In this document: piece by piece, positions 1-11,913 of the stretch
Layout: every line of letters starts with the position of its first letter
Position numbering within the stretch: the stretch's first letter is position 1
Source: Rhodosalinus sp046542825
GTDB lineage: Bacteria; Pseudomonadota; Alphaproteobacteria; Rhodobacterales; Rhodobacteraceae
NCBI RefSeq assembly: GCF_046542825.1
Contig: NZ_JBKHAQ010000032.1
Location: 1-27,014, forward strand
Length of the DNA: 27,014 nt
Direction: 5' to 3'
Notes under the pieces: generated by a model
Told to the model about the DNA's origin: nothing
Database searches by the model: none
The model's input: the letters and a program-made list of their open reading frames with translations, nothing else
Made by a program: the position numbers and the translations under genes

Positions 1-129
1 AGGCAGCCGGAACAGGCGGGCGGCACGGGTGGGCGGACGGTCTTTGCCGGCGCACCGCCGGTCGGCTCACGACGCCGGACAGGGGTCCGCGGGCGGGCGG
101 CAGGGCACACGGGGCACCCCGCGCGGGTG
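1..129. other. Intergenic flank downstream of uvrA
   Basis: No coding sequence was recognised here. A short inverted repeat at 47-61 (CCGGCG, loop CAC, CGCCGG) lies about 70 bases past the uvrA stop and could help end uvrA transcription. It has no T-run, so the terminator reading is weak. Confidence 0.35.
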
Positions 130-3012
<2,883 letters not shown>

Positions 3013-3036
3013 CGGACACCCCCTGTCGCTGGCTCA

Positions 3037-3065
3037 CAGATAGGGGAGCGCGACCGCTTCGCCAA
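3037..3065 (-). promoter_or_regulatory. uvrA promoter (-35 / -10)
   Basis: On the minus strand TTGGCG (3060-3065) is followed after exactly 17 bases by TATCTG (3037-3042), a sigma-70-like pair about 25 bases before the uvrA start. The SOS box lies 11 bases upstream of the -35. The match to consensus is good, but no start site is mapped. Confidence 0.55.
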
Positions 3066-3076
3066 TCGAAAAATGT

Positions 3077-3091
3077 GAACATAAAGTGAAC
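3077..3091 (-). promoter_or_regulatory. LexA (SOS) box of alphaproteobacterial type
   Basis: Read on the minus strand the sequence is GTTC-ACTTTAT-GTTC, an exact GTTC-N7-GTTC direct repeat. This is the LexA operator described for Rhodobacter and relatives, distinct from the E. coli CTGT-N8-ACAG box. It lies 65 bases before the uvrA start, a classic SOS target. Damage-inducible control of uvrA by LexA is a strong inference. Confidence 0.8.
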
Positions 3092-3130
3092 GAGCGGTTC
3101 GGCGCAGTTTCGCAAGCGTGGCGACGGTCT

Positions 3131-3159
3131 TTGACCGATGCGCCGGGCGGCGCTAGCGT
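3131..3159 (+). promoter_or_regulatory. Glucokinase promoter (-35 / -10)
   Basis: TTGACC (3131-3136), a 17-base spacer, then TAGCGT (3154-3159) within a GCTAG context. The likely transcription start is about 18 bases before the ATG at 3184. Spacing and -35 match are good; the -10 fits TAnnnT. Confidence 0.55.
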
Positions 3160-3183
3160 CGCGCGACCGAAGGAGCGAGGCGG

Positions 3184-4122
3184 ATGGATCAGGCAGGCGG
3201 CACACTGACCCTGGTTGGCGACATCGGCGCGACGAACACCCGTCTCGCGCTGGCGCGCGGCGGCATTCCACTGCCCGGCTCGGCCGCGCGCCTCGCCACC
3301 CGCGCCCACGACACGCCGGAGGCCATGCTGGGCAGCTACCTGCGCGGGCAGGAGGCGCGCCCCGAGGCGGCCTGTCTCGCCGTGGCGGGTCCGGTGCGGG
3401 GCGGCACTGCCTGGATGCGCAATCGCGGCTGGCAGATAGACGCGTCGTCGCTGAGCATCGCGCTGGGATTTGACCGCGTCGAGCTGATCAACGACCTGCA
3501 GGCACAGGCCCTGGCGCTCGACCGGCTGACCCCGGCCGCGCAGGACCCGCTTCTCGACGGCCGGACGGAGGCGGGGGCCGCGTGCCTCGTGTTGGGGCTG
3601 GGCACGGGTGTCAACTGTGCCGTGGCCTACGCCGTGCCGCAGGCGGCGCTGCCGCTCGTGCCACCCTCCGAGGCTGGCTGCATGGCGATGCCGGTCTGGG
3701 ACGCGCCGTCGCTGCGCCTGTCGGACTGGCTGCGGGCAGGGGCCGGCGGTGCGAGCCTGGAACACGCTTTGTCGGCCCGCGGGCTCGCCCGGCTCTGGAC
3801 CTTCGCGGGCGGACACGGGCGGCCGGCGCCCGAAGAGGTGCTGACCGCCTGCGCCGCCGGAGAAGGCCATGCCGTGCAGGCCCTGACGCTCTACGCGCAG
3901 ATCCTGGGCCACGCGGCGCGCGACCTGGCGCTCGCATATCTGGCGCTCGGTGGCGTGTGGCTGGCCGGCGGACTGGCGCGGGCGGTGGCGCCGCACCTGC
4001 GGCGCAGCGGCTTCGCCGAGGCCTTCCGCGCCGATCCGTTGACACAGGCGGTGCCCGTCCGCGTGATCGCCGACGATGCCGCGGCGGTGCTTGGCTGCGC
4101 GCGGCGCTGCGCGGCGCTCTAG
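3184..4122 (+). CDS. glk: Glucokinase (ROK-unrelated, Glk family)
   Basis: The enzyme phosphorylates glucose with ATP to glucose-6-phosphate, feeding the Entner-Doudoroff or pentose-phosphate routes in the cytoplasm. The 312-residue protein has the Glk-family phosphate motif DIGATNTR at 13-20, the catalytic-base segment LINDLQA with D104, and the glycine-rich GLGTGVN at 138-144. The ROK zinc motif is absent. Length is typical for proteobacterial Glk (about 315-325). The ATG at 3184 follows GAAGGAGCGAGGCGG, a clear ribosome site. The gene is divergent from uvrA, stands alone, and ends 8 bases before a hairpin. Family assignment is confident; a different hexose substrate cannot be excluded. Confidence 0.9.
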   Translation: MDQAGGTLTLVGDIGATNTRLALARGGIPLPGSAARLATRAHDTPEAMLGSYLRGQEARPEAACLAVAGPVRGGTAWMRNRGWQIDASSLSIALGFDRVELINDLQAQALALDRLTPAAQDPLLDGRTEAGAACLVLGLGTGVNCAVAYAVPQAALPLVPPSEAGCMAMPVWDAPSLRLSDWLRAGAGGASLEHALSARGLARLWTFAGGHGRPAPEEVLTACAAGEGHAVQALTLYAQILGHAARDLALAYLALGGVWLAGGLARAVAPHLRRSGFAEAFRADPLTQAVPVRVIADDAAAVLGCARRCAAL

Positions 4123-4130
4123 AGCGCGTC

Positions 4131-4148
4131 AGGACACCGGCCTGTCCT
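4131..4148 (+). terminator. Hairpin after glk
   Basis: AGGACA - CCGGCC - TGTCCT forms a perfect 6-bp stem with a 6-base loop, 8 bases past the glk stop. No T-run follows, so it may be a terminator or only a 3'-end stabiliser. Confidence 0.45.
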
Positions 4149-4218
4149 CGACCTCGGGCACCGGAATGTCGGCGCGCCCGACGACGCGCGGCAGGAGGCC
4201 GAGTGCGGGCCGGCGCGC

Positions 4219-4437
4219 TTGCTCGCCGCGACCGGCCAGCGCGAGGTCACGCGTGCCTGGCGGCACGAGGCTCGCGCCGTGCAGCTCGGGATCCCGGAGG
4301 CCGCGCAACGGTTGCGCGCCCGCCTGATGGTGCTTTCTCCCCACGGCCGGGCGGACCTCGCCCAGCTGCCGATCGCCAGCGTGACCGAAGCGTTGCTGCA
4401 CAGTTCACCCCCCGGCGTGCTGCCGATCCCGCCGGAC
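4219..4437 (+). pseudogene. Universal stress protein (UspA family) C-terminal remnant
   Basis: Between glk and the Lrp gene a plus-strand frame reads EAAQRLRARLMVLSPHGRADL and continues QLPIASVTEALLHSSPPGVLPI. This is the recognisable end of a UspA domain, whose usual form is ADLIVMGTHGR, then LLLGSVTE, then LLHSSPCPVLVV. The ATP-site pattern G-2x-G-9x-G(S/T) is broken: the first glycine is S and the third is A. The N-terminal half of the domain (about 100 residues) is not recognisable upstream, and there is no ribosome site or proper start. I read it as a decayed fragment rather than a working gene. The whole 4123-4568 interval holds nothing else I recognise. Confidence 0.5.
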
Positions 4438-4568
4438 GGCCGGAGTGGGCAGGCAGTCGTTCCGGGCGCGCCCCGCGTCGGGGCACCCTCCGGCGCCGTC
4501 CTCGCGGCTTCAGGCGACCCGACCTCTGAGACCAGCGGCCCATGGGCCGGCCAAGCGGCGGCCCGCCA

Positions 4569-5027
4569 TTACAGCGGCAGGGTCGCGCTGCGCTTGACCT
4601 CGCGCAGCACCACGTTGGTGCGCGCACTGGCCACGCCGGGGACGCGGAACAGGAATTCCTCGAGGAATCGGTTGTAGGCGTCGATGTCGGCGCAAAGCAC
4701 GCGCAGATGATAGTCGGCCTCGCCGGTGGTGGCGAAGCAATCCATCACCTCGTCGCGCGACGTCATCGCCCGAATGAAACGGTCCAGCGTGTCGGGCTCG
4801 TGCCGCGTGAGCTGGACGTGAACGATGGCCTGGAAGGTGAGCCCGCAGGCGCGCGGATCGGCCTCGGCACGCCAGGCGCGGATCACGCCCTCGGACTCCA
4901 GCCGCTTGACCCGGCGCCACGCGGCGGAGGCGGACATGCCGGCCGCCTCGGCAAGTTCGGCCGTGGACAGCCGGCCGTCGCGCTGAAGCGCGGCGAGCAG
5001 GCGGATGTCCTGTGGTTCGAGCTGCAT
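4569..5027 (-). CDS. Lrp/AsnC-family transcriptional regulator
   Basis: A 152-residue feast/famine regulator. Residues about 1-60 form the winged HTH (starts MQLEPQDIRLLAALQRDGR; the turn region AELAEAAGMSASAAWRRVKRL carries the AsnC signature). The rest is the RAM/ligand domain, containing FATTGEADYHLRVLC, the usual effector-loop pattern. Such proteins bind DNA as dimers to octamers and respond to amino acids. The start at 5027 follows GGAAAGG with short spacing. A longer frame from 5063 (MLRLGL...) lacks a ribosome site. The gene is separated from coxM by about 370 bases without a gene, so operon membership is unlikely. Lrp-type regulators usually control an adjacent transporter or catabolic gene, but none is divergent here, so the target is unknown. 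Confidence 0.9.
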   Translation of the reverse strand: MQLEPQDIRLLAALQRDGRLSTAELAEAAGMSASAAWRRVKRLESEGVIRAWRAEADPRACGLTFQAIVHVQLTRHEPDTLDRFIRAMTSRDEVMDCFATTGEADYHLRVLCADIDAYNRFLEEFLFRVPGVASARTNVVLREVKRSATLPL

Positions 5028-5399
5028 GGCCTTTCCGTCGCGGGTCAGGCCAAGCCTAAGCATCGCCCGCGCGCGGGAAAAGCCCTGTTCGCTCCAGCCT
5101 GCACGTGCACGCCGCGGCCCGAGTGCTCCTTCGGGAGCTCCACGGCGCGGCGCTCCTGTTCCTCGTCCGCGGCAGGCGTCGGCCGCGCGGCCATGGCGAC
5201 GCAGCACCCCGGAAAGACCAGGCCGCCGGCAATCGCGCACACCACTTCCCGACGGCCTGCAGATCCTTGAAGCGGTCGAAGACGCCGACCGCTTCGGGCA
5301 GGTTTATGACGGCGGTCGTGCGTCCCTCCTTGTCCGTCCGTCAAAGGAGGGCACGGCGCACGGCGCCACGCCCATGAGCTGCCGCCAGATCCGCGGGCG
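5028..5399. other. Gene-free stretch between lrp-like gene and coxM
   Basis: No intact gene was found. A minus-strand stretch at about 5280-5340 reads TAVINLPEAVGVFDRFKDLQ, which looks protein-like but has no start, no family match I recognise, and loses sense downstream. It may be a remnant. Two small hairpins that could end the cox transcript are GGCGC-ACG-GCGCC at 5355-5367 and GCGGGC-GTCA-GCCCGC at 5393-5408, the latter overlapping the coxM stop codon. Neither has a T-run. Confidence 0.35.
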
Positions 5400-6188
5400 T
5401 CAGCCCGCCGCCGCCACCGCCCGCCGGGTCATCACGCCCACCAGATGCGCGCGGTATTCGGGCGAGCCGTGCAGGTCGCCGATCATGCCTTCCGCCGGCA
5501 CCGAGAGCCCCTGCACCGCGTCGGGCGAGAAATCCGACGACAGCGCCTCTTCCGCCTCGGTCCAGCGGAACACGCCCTCTTCCGAGGCGCCGGTGACGGC
5601 GACGCGCACGCCATCGTCGAACTTCGCCACGAACACACCCACCAGCGCGAAGCGCGAGGCCGGCTGCTCGAACTTCTGGTAGTTGGCAGCCTGCGGTACG
5701 GGAAAGCGCACCTCGGTGATGATCTCGCCCTCTTCGAGCGCGGTCATGAACATGCCCTCGAAGTAGTCGTCGGCCGCGATCCCGCGATTGTTGGTGACGA
5801 TCGTCGCGCCCGAGGCCAGCGCCGCGGCCGGGTAGCAGGCAGAGGGGTCGTTGTTGGCGAGGCTGCCGCCAATGGTGCCGCGGTTGCGCACCGCCGGGTC
5901 GCCGATGTTGGCGGCAAGCGCGGCGAGGCCTGGGTATTCCGGCACGCCGGCCGCGACCTCTGCGTGCGTCGTGCCGCCGCCGATGCAGACCCGGCCCTGA
6001 TCGTCGCGGCAGATGCCGCGGATCTCGTCCACCCCCTTGAGGCTGACAAGCTTCGAGGGACTGGCCAGCCGCTGCTTCAGCGCGGGGATCAGGGTCTGCC
6101 CGCCCCCCAGCGCCAGCGCCTCTTCCGCCTGAAGCGCATCGACCGCCTCGCTCAGGCTGGTCGGTCGCACGAAATCGAATGCATACAT
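5400..6188 (-). CDS. coxM: Molybdenum hydroxylase, FAD-binding medium subunit (CoxM type)
   Basis: This is the flavoprotein subunit of a xanthine-oxidase-family molybdenum hydroxylase; it passes electrons from the Fe-S subunit to the final acceptor. The 262-residue protein has both FAD/pyrophosphate signatures of the family: ALGGGQTLIP at about 26-35 and TIGGSLANNDP at about 105-115. It is slightly shorter than canonical CoxM (about 285). The start MYAFDFVRP follows a GGAGG site. It is the last gene of the coxG-S-L-M order. The large subunit is form II, so CO should not be assumed as substrate; an aldehyde, purine or N-heterocycle oxidase is as likely. The symbol reflects the family, not proven function. 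Confidence 0.88.
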   Translation of the reverse strand: MYAFDFVRPTSLSEAVDALQAEEALALGGGQTLIPALKQRLASPSKLVSLKGVDEIRGICRDDQGRVCIGGGTTHAEVAAGVPEYPGLAALAANIGDPAVRNRGTIGGSLANNDPSACYPAAALASGATIVTNNRGIAADDYFEGMFMTALEEGEIITEVRFPVPQAANYQKFEQPASRFALVGVFVAKFDDGVRVAVTGASEEGVFRWTEAEEALSSDFSPDAVQGLSVPAEGMIGDLHGSPEYRAHLVGVMTRRAVAAAG

Positions 6189-6221
6189 CTTTCCGGTCCT
6201 CCGACGGGCGGTGCGCCGCGC

Positions 6222-6275
6222 GCCCTGCCCCTTTCAATGGTCCCCAAATACCCATGCGGCGGCGCGCGCCGCCGC
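6222..6275 (-). repeat. Intercistronic repeat copy 1 with palindrome (coxL-coxM gap)
   Basis: Bases 6222-6256 match 8691-8725 at 33 of 35 positions; the core on the minus strand is GGGTATTTGGGGACCATTGA. On the transcript it is preceded by a perfect 20-bp palindrome at 6256-6275 (arm GCGGCGGCGC), about 10 bases past the coxL stop. A hairpin followed by a conserved single-stranded tail inside an operon suggests an RNA processing, stabilising or attenuating element. Confidence 0.7.
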
Positions 6276-6286
6276 CGCGGGGGGTC

Positions 6287-8650
<2,364 letters not shown>

Positions 8651-8690
8651 GTCTGTCGTCCTCCCTGGGTGGACCGCGCCTCGCTTCGCG

Positions 8691-8749
8691 GCCCTGCCTC
8701 TTTCAATGGTCCACAAATACCCATGTCGCGCCGCTTGCGGCCCGGCGCG
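8691..8749 (-). repeat. Intercistronic repeat copy 2 with hairpin (coxS-coxL gap)
   Basis: Second copy of the 35-bp element (8691-8725), two mismatches from copy 1. On the transcript it follows a different hairpin, CGCGCCG (8727-8733) paired with CGGCGCG (8743-8749), placed about 10 bases past the coxS stop. The stem sequence differs between copies while the tail is kept, which argues that structure plus tail matter. Confidence 0.7.
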
Positions 8750-8758
8750 GCGCAGGGA

Positions 8759-9244
8759 TCATTCCGCGGCGATCCGGCTCACATCCTGGCCGCTCGCGGC
8801 CATGATCGCCTTGACGATGTTGTGATAGCCCGTGCAGCGGCAGATGTTGCCTTCCAGGTAGTCGCGGATCTCGTGCTCGCTGGGCTTGGGGTTCGCTTCC
8901 AGCAGCGCCGCAGCCGACATCACCATGCCCGGCGTGCAGAAGCCGCACTGCAGACCGTGGTGATCCTGAAACGCCTGCTGGATCACGCTGAGCGAGCCGT
9001 CCGGGTTGGCCATCCCCTCGATGGTGCGCACCTCCGCGCCGTCCGCCTCCAGCGCGAAGATGGCGCAGGCCTTCACGTCGCGGCCATCCACATGCACCAC
9101 GCAGGCCCCGCACTGCGAAGTGTCGCAGCCCACATGCGTGCCGGTAAGCCCCAGCTCCTCGCGCAGGAACTCCACCAGCAGCGTGCGGCCCTCGACCTCG
9201 CCCTCGGCCGCCTCGCCGTTCACCGTCATGCTGACCTTGGTCAT
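8759..9244 (-). CDS. coxS: Molybdenum hydroxylase small 2Fe-2S subunit (CoxS type)
   Basis: The 161-residue iron-sulfur subunit relays electrons from the Mo site to FAD. The N-terminal plant-ferredoxin-like cluster is ligated by C40, C45, C48 and C60 (GCDTSQCGAC, then VKAC). The C-terminal alpha-helical cluster is ligated by C100, C103, C135 and C137 (CGFC, then CRCTGYHN). All eight cysteines are present and length is typical. The start MTKVSMTVNG follows GGGAGG. It lies between coxG (41 bases upstream) and coxL (108-base gap holding a repeat). Family identity is secure; function depends on the large subunit. Confidence 0.95.
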   Translation of the reverse strand: MTKVSMTVNGEAAEGEVEGRTLLVEFLREELGLTGTHVGCDTSQCGACVVHVDGRDVKACAIFALEADGAEVRTIEGMANPDGSLSVIQQAFQDHHGLQCGFCTPGMVMSAAALLEANPKPSEHEIRDYLEGNICRCTGYHNIVKAIMAASGQDVSRIAAE

Positions 9245-9285
9245 CCAGTCCTCCCTATCGTCAGGTCTCCGTGTCGCGCGCGCCC

Positions 9286-9810
9286 TCAGGCCTCGCGCTT
9301 CACCAATCGCTTGAACCAGCCCTTCCTGCCTTCCGTGGCCTCGGCCTCGGGCGCCTCCTCGGGGTCGCTCGGCCCCTCGACCGCTTCCTGGAAGCGCTCG
9401 AAGAACTGGTCCGCCATCTTCTTGGCAAAGCCGTCGATCACGCGGGAGCCAAGCTGCGCCAGCTTGCCGCCCACCTTGGCGTCCACCTCGTAGGTCAGCC
9501 GCGTGCCTTCGGGAATCTCTTCCAGCGTCACGTCGGCGCCGCCCTTGGCGAACCCCGCCGCGCCCCCCTTGCCCTCGCCGGCAAGGTGCAGGCTTTCGAG
9601 CTCTGTCATCTCCGAAAGCGTCACGGTACCCTTGAAGGTCGCCTTCACAGGCCCGACCTTCTGCGTCACCGTGGCGTGAAACCCCTCTTCGGCGCAGCCG
9701 TCGAGTTCCTGGCATCCGGGGACCGAGGCCCTGAGCACCTCGGCGTCCAGAAGCGCCGCCCAGACGGTCTGCCGGTCGGCCCGGATCTCGCGCGTGCCGG
9801 TCATGTGCAT
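9286..9810 (-). CDS. coxG: CoxG-like SRPBCC protein
   Basis: A 174-residue member of the CO-dehydrogenase subunit G family (START/SRPBCC fold). It opens with TGTREIRADRQTVWAALLD and PGCQEL, both typical of the family, followed by a beta-rich domain. The tail from about 140 is acidic then basic (EATEGRKGWFKRLVKREA), which fits the membrane-association role shown for CoxG of Oligotropha, where it recruits the enzyme to the cytoplasmic membrane. A related role in quinone delivery has been shown for the mycobacterial homologue. The start at 9810 is 10 bases past AGGGAG; a second methionine two codons on is also possible. It is the first gene of the operon, an unusual place because many cox clusters put it later. 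Confidence 0.88.
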   Translation of the reverse strand: MHMTGTREIRADRQTVWAALLDAEVLRASVPGCQELDGCAEEGFHATVTQKVGPVKATFKGTVTLSEMTELESLHLAGEGKGGAAGFAKGGADVTLEEIPEGTRLTYEVDAKVGGKLAQLGSRVIDGFAKKMADQFFERFQEAVEGPSDPEEAPEAEATEGRKGWFKRLVKREA

Positions 9811-10261
9811 TGCATCGCCACTCCCTGTTCGGGTCGCCGTCGTCGCTTCCGGACGATCGCACCCGCCTGCTTTCCAAGTCGTAGCGCAGAACCTTCTGCC
9901 GCGTCAGCCCTTTTCCTTCGCCGCAGCGCAGCGACGCGCGCGAACCGAAAGCATCGCGCGGAGGCTGCATGTTTCGGGGCAGCCGGGCGTCGATCGCGGG
10001 CCTGCAACCGGCGGCGCCGGAGGACGAGATCGCGCCGGCGTAACAGAAGACCTACGCGCTCCGCGCGGCCGCCGACATGGAGCCTGCGGACATCTCGGAC
10101 GCGCTGGTCCTGCTATGCGACCGGACCGGGGTCCGGTTTCCCGCGCGATGCGGGACCGGCTGCTCGGCGGGCATCTCGTCTGCTCGACACTGCTGATCTG
10201 CGGCCTCGCCAAGCCTGACCGGCGGGGCGGGCGCCCGGCGCGCCGTGCGGGACCGACGCGG
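9811..10261. other. Gene-free stretch upstream of coxG
   Basis: No intact gene was found. A possible coxG promoter lies at 9878-9907 on the minus strand: CTGACG, 18 bases, TACGAC, with an inverted repeat GCAGAA-N2-TTCTGC (9886-9899) inside the spacer. Further out, plus-strand bases at about 10030-10200 give protein-like text (LRAAADMEPADISDALVLLC, after an in-frame TAA; then in another frame RDRLLGGHLVCSTLLICGLA). This could be the wreck of a gene, but I recognise no family. Confidence 0.35.
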
Positions 10262-10263
10262 GC

Positions 10264-10309
10264 CAAGGCGCTTGAAAAGCGCCTTGCAAGGGATTTCCAA
10301 ATCCCTTGC
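10264..10309 (-). terminator. Tandem hairpins at the end of the iorAB transcript
   Basis: Two adjacent perfect inverted repeats: CAAGGCGCTT-GAA-AAGCGCCTTG (10264-10286) and an 11-bp pair GCAAGGGATTT / AAATCCCTTGC around CC (10286-10309). They begin about 23 bases past the iorB stop. There is no T-run. They probably end or protect the iorAB messenger. The two stems share the word CCTTGCAAGG at their junction, so alternative pairings are possible. Confidence 0.65.
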
Positions 10310-10332
10310 CCCGGCAACCCCTTAGCCCGGCG

Positions 10333-11913
10333 TCAGGCGGCGCCCGCCGTGGTGAAACTGCGCACGGTCTGCAGCGCGTCCTCCAGCGCCTTGCCTTCAG
10401 GGTCCTTCAGCGCGGCCTGGATCAGCCGGTTCGCCCAGTCGGCGGCATCCTCGCGCCCCTCGACCAGCGCGATGCCGCTCATCACCTTGTCGTATTTGTT
10501 GAGGCCGCGCTTGTGGGTGTCGGAATACCCCTTGATCAGCCGCCGCGCCTTCAGCGTCTCGACCGCGAGGGCATAGTCGCGCGGCAGCCGCGCCTCGGCC
10601 GCCTCGAGCCACTCGGTCCAGTGCGCCTCTTCGACCTGATGGCGCAGCAGCCGACGGCGCCAGCGGCGCAGGCCGCCCAGCGTGTAGAACATCAGGAAGC
10701 CCGCAACCCGATCCGAGCGGATGCGCCGGCCGTGATTCACCACGCGGTCGATCCCGCGCCAGACCTTCGGCCGCGCCTCGATCCAGCGGCCCAGTCCCGC
10801 CGGCATCAGGCTGACGACCTCGGCCGCGCCGGGATGGACGTATTCGGTGACGCGTATCAGGTGCTCGTCGCCCTTGCGCATTTCCTTGTCGATCCGCGCG
10901 GCGCGCGGCGCGCGGGTCTTGAGGTCTGCCACGCGAATGATGTCGTCATAACACATCGCGTTGGCAAGGTATTTCGCCGCGTTGGCGGTGAAGGCGTGGG
11001 CGTGCGCGGCCCCGCCGGCCCGCGCGTCGCGCGCCGCCGCGGCCTCCACCCGGTCCATGTAGGCCGCACCATAGGCGAGATCCTGATAGTCCACGACCTT
11101 CTTCAGACCGGCGCGGGCCAGCCGCTGCGCTTCCTCGCCCGGCAGCGCGGCGGCGCGTTCCACCAGCCGTTGCCACTCCGCGACCAGCGCCTTCGGTCCC
11201 GTGACCTGCGCCTCTGGCGGCTTCGGCGCCCGGGCCGGCTCCGTCTCCTGCCGGCGGGCCTCGGCCGCCTCGCGCGCGGTCTCGAAGGCGCGCAGGCTGG
11301 CCTCGACCCCGCGGCCCGATTCGCGGATCGTCTCGCGGTAGCTTTCCACCTCGAAGGGCAGCGCGCCGGAGCCCGCGAGCGCGCCGAAGAGTGCCGCGGA
11401 GATCACCGTGCCCGCCTCCTCCGCCATCCTGTCCATGTCGAAGGCGATGAAATCCCTGGCCGCCTTCTCGGCAGCGCGGCGGACCTCGGCGGCGTCCGCG
11501 ATGCCGCTGCCCGGCACGATCTTTTCCGACACCGCGAGCGCGCGGTGGGTGGAGGCGATCAGCAGCGTCCGGTCGGGCGTGACGAAGCCGCGCATGATGG
11601 CGCGCCCGGCCTCCATCATCTCGGCCGCGATCAGGATGTCCACGTCGCCCTCGGCCGGTGCGAGGGCAAAGACCGGCTGGCGGCCGGTGTCCGGCATCAT
11701 CTCGACGTAATAAATCGTGGCGCCGGTGCGCTGCGCCACCCCCGCCACGCTGGTCGCCTGCGCGACATAGCCGTTGCGCTCGGCCAGCCGGACGATCCAG
11801 CCGTTCAGCACGCCGCCGCCCTGCCCGCCCACGGCCATGACCGCGAGCTTGACGATCTGGTCGAGTCCCGCGTCGCGCGAGCCCTTTTCGAGGATCGGTG
11901 CCGCCTGGTTCAT
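10333..11913 (-). CDS. iorB: Indolepyruvate:ferredoxin oxidoreductase beta subunit (IorB, with DUF6537)
   Basis: With IorA this subunit oxidatively decarboxylates aryl-2-oxo acids (indole-, phenyl- or hydroxyphenylpyruvate) to aryl-acetyl-CoA, reducing ferredoxin. The 526-residue protein is the long proteobacterial form. Residues about 20-210 are the gamma/beta domain of 2-oxoacid oxidoreductases (VMAVGGQGGGVLNGWIV, then TSVAGVAQRTGAT). An Ala/Glu/Arg-rich linker around 215-245 leads to the C-terminal DUF6537 region. Archaeal IorB is only about 200 residues. The start codon overlaps the iorA stop as ATGA, with GGGAGG upstream, so translation is coupled. Substrate preference cannot be read from sequence. 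Tandem hairpins follow the stop. Confidence 0.9.
   Translation of the reverse strand: MNQAAPILEKGSRDAGLDQIVKLAVMAVGGQGGGVLNGWIVRLAERNGYVAQATSVAGVAQRTGATIYYVEMMPDTGRQPVFALAPAEGDVDILIAAEMMEAGRAIMRGFVTPDRTLLIASTHRALAVSEKIVPGSGIADAAEVRRAAEKAARDFIAFDMDRMAEEAGTVISAALFGALAGSGALPFEVESYRETIRESGRGVEASLRAFETAREAAEARRQETEPARAPKPPEAQVTGPKALVAEWQRLVERAAALPGEEAQRLARAGLKKVVDYQDLAYGAAYMDRVEAAAARDARAGGAAHAHAFTANAAKYLANAMCYDDIIRVADLKTRAPRAARIDKEMRKGDEHLIRVTEYVHPGAAEVVSLMPAGLGRWIEARPKVWRGIDRVVNHGRRIRSDRVAGFLMFYTLGGLRRWRRRLLRHQVEEAHWTEWLEAAEARLPRDYALAVETLKARRLIKGYSDTHKRGLNKYDKVMSGIALVEGREDAADWANRLIQAALKDPEGKALEDALQTVRSFTTAGAA

Noticed and set aside
3582..4529. Plus-strand frame overlapping glk and extending beyond it
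   Set aside because: It is out of frame with the well-supported glucokinase, is Arg/Ala/Gly rich and has no recognisable motif.
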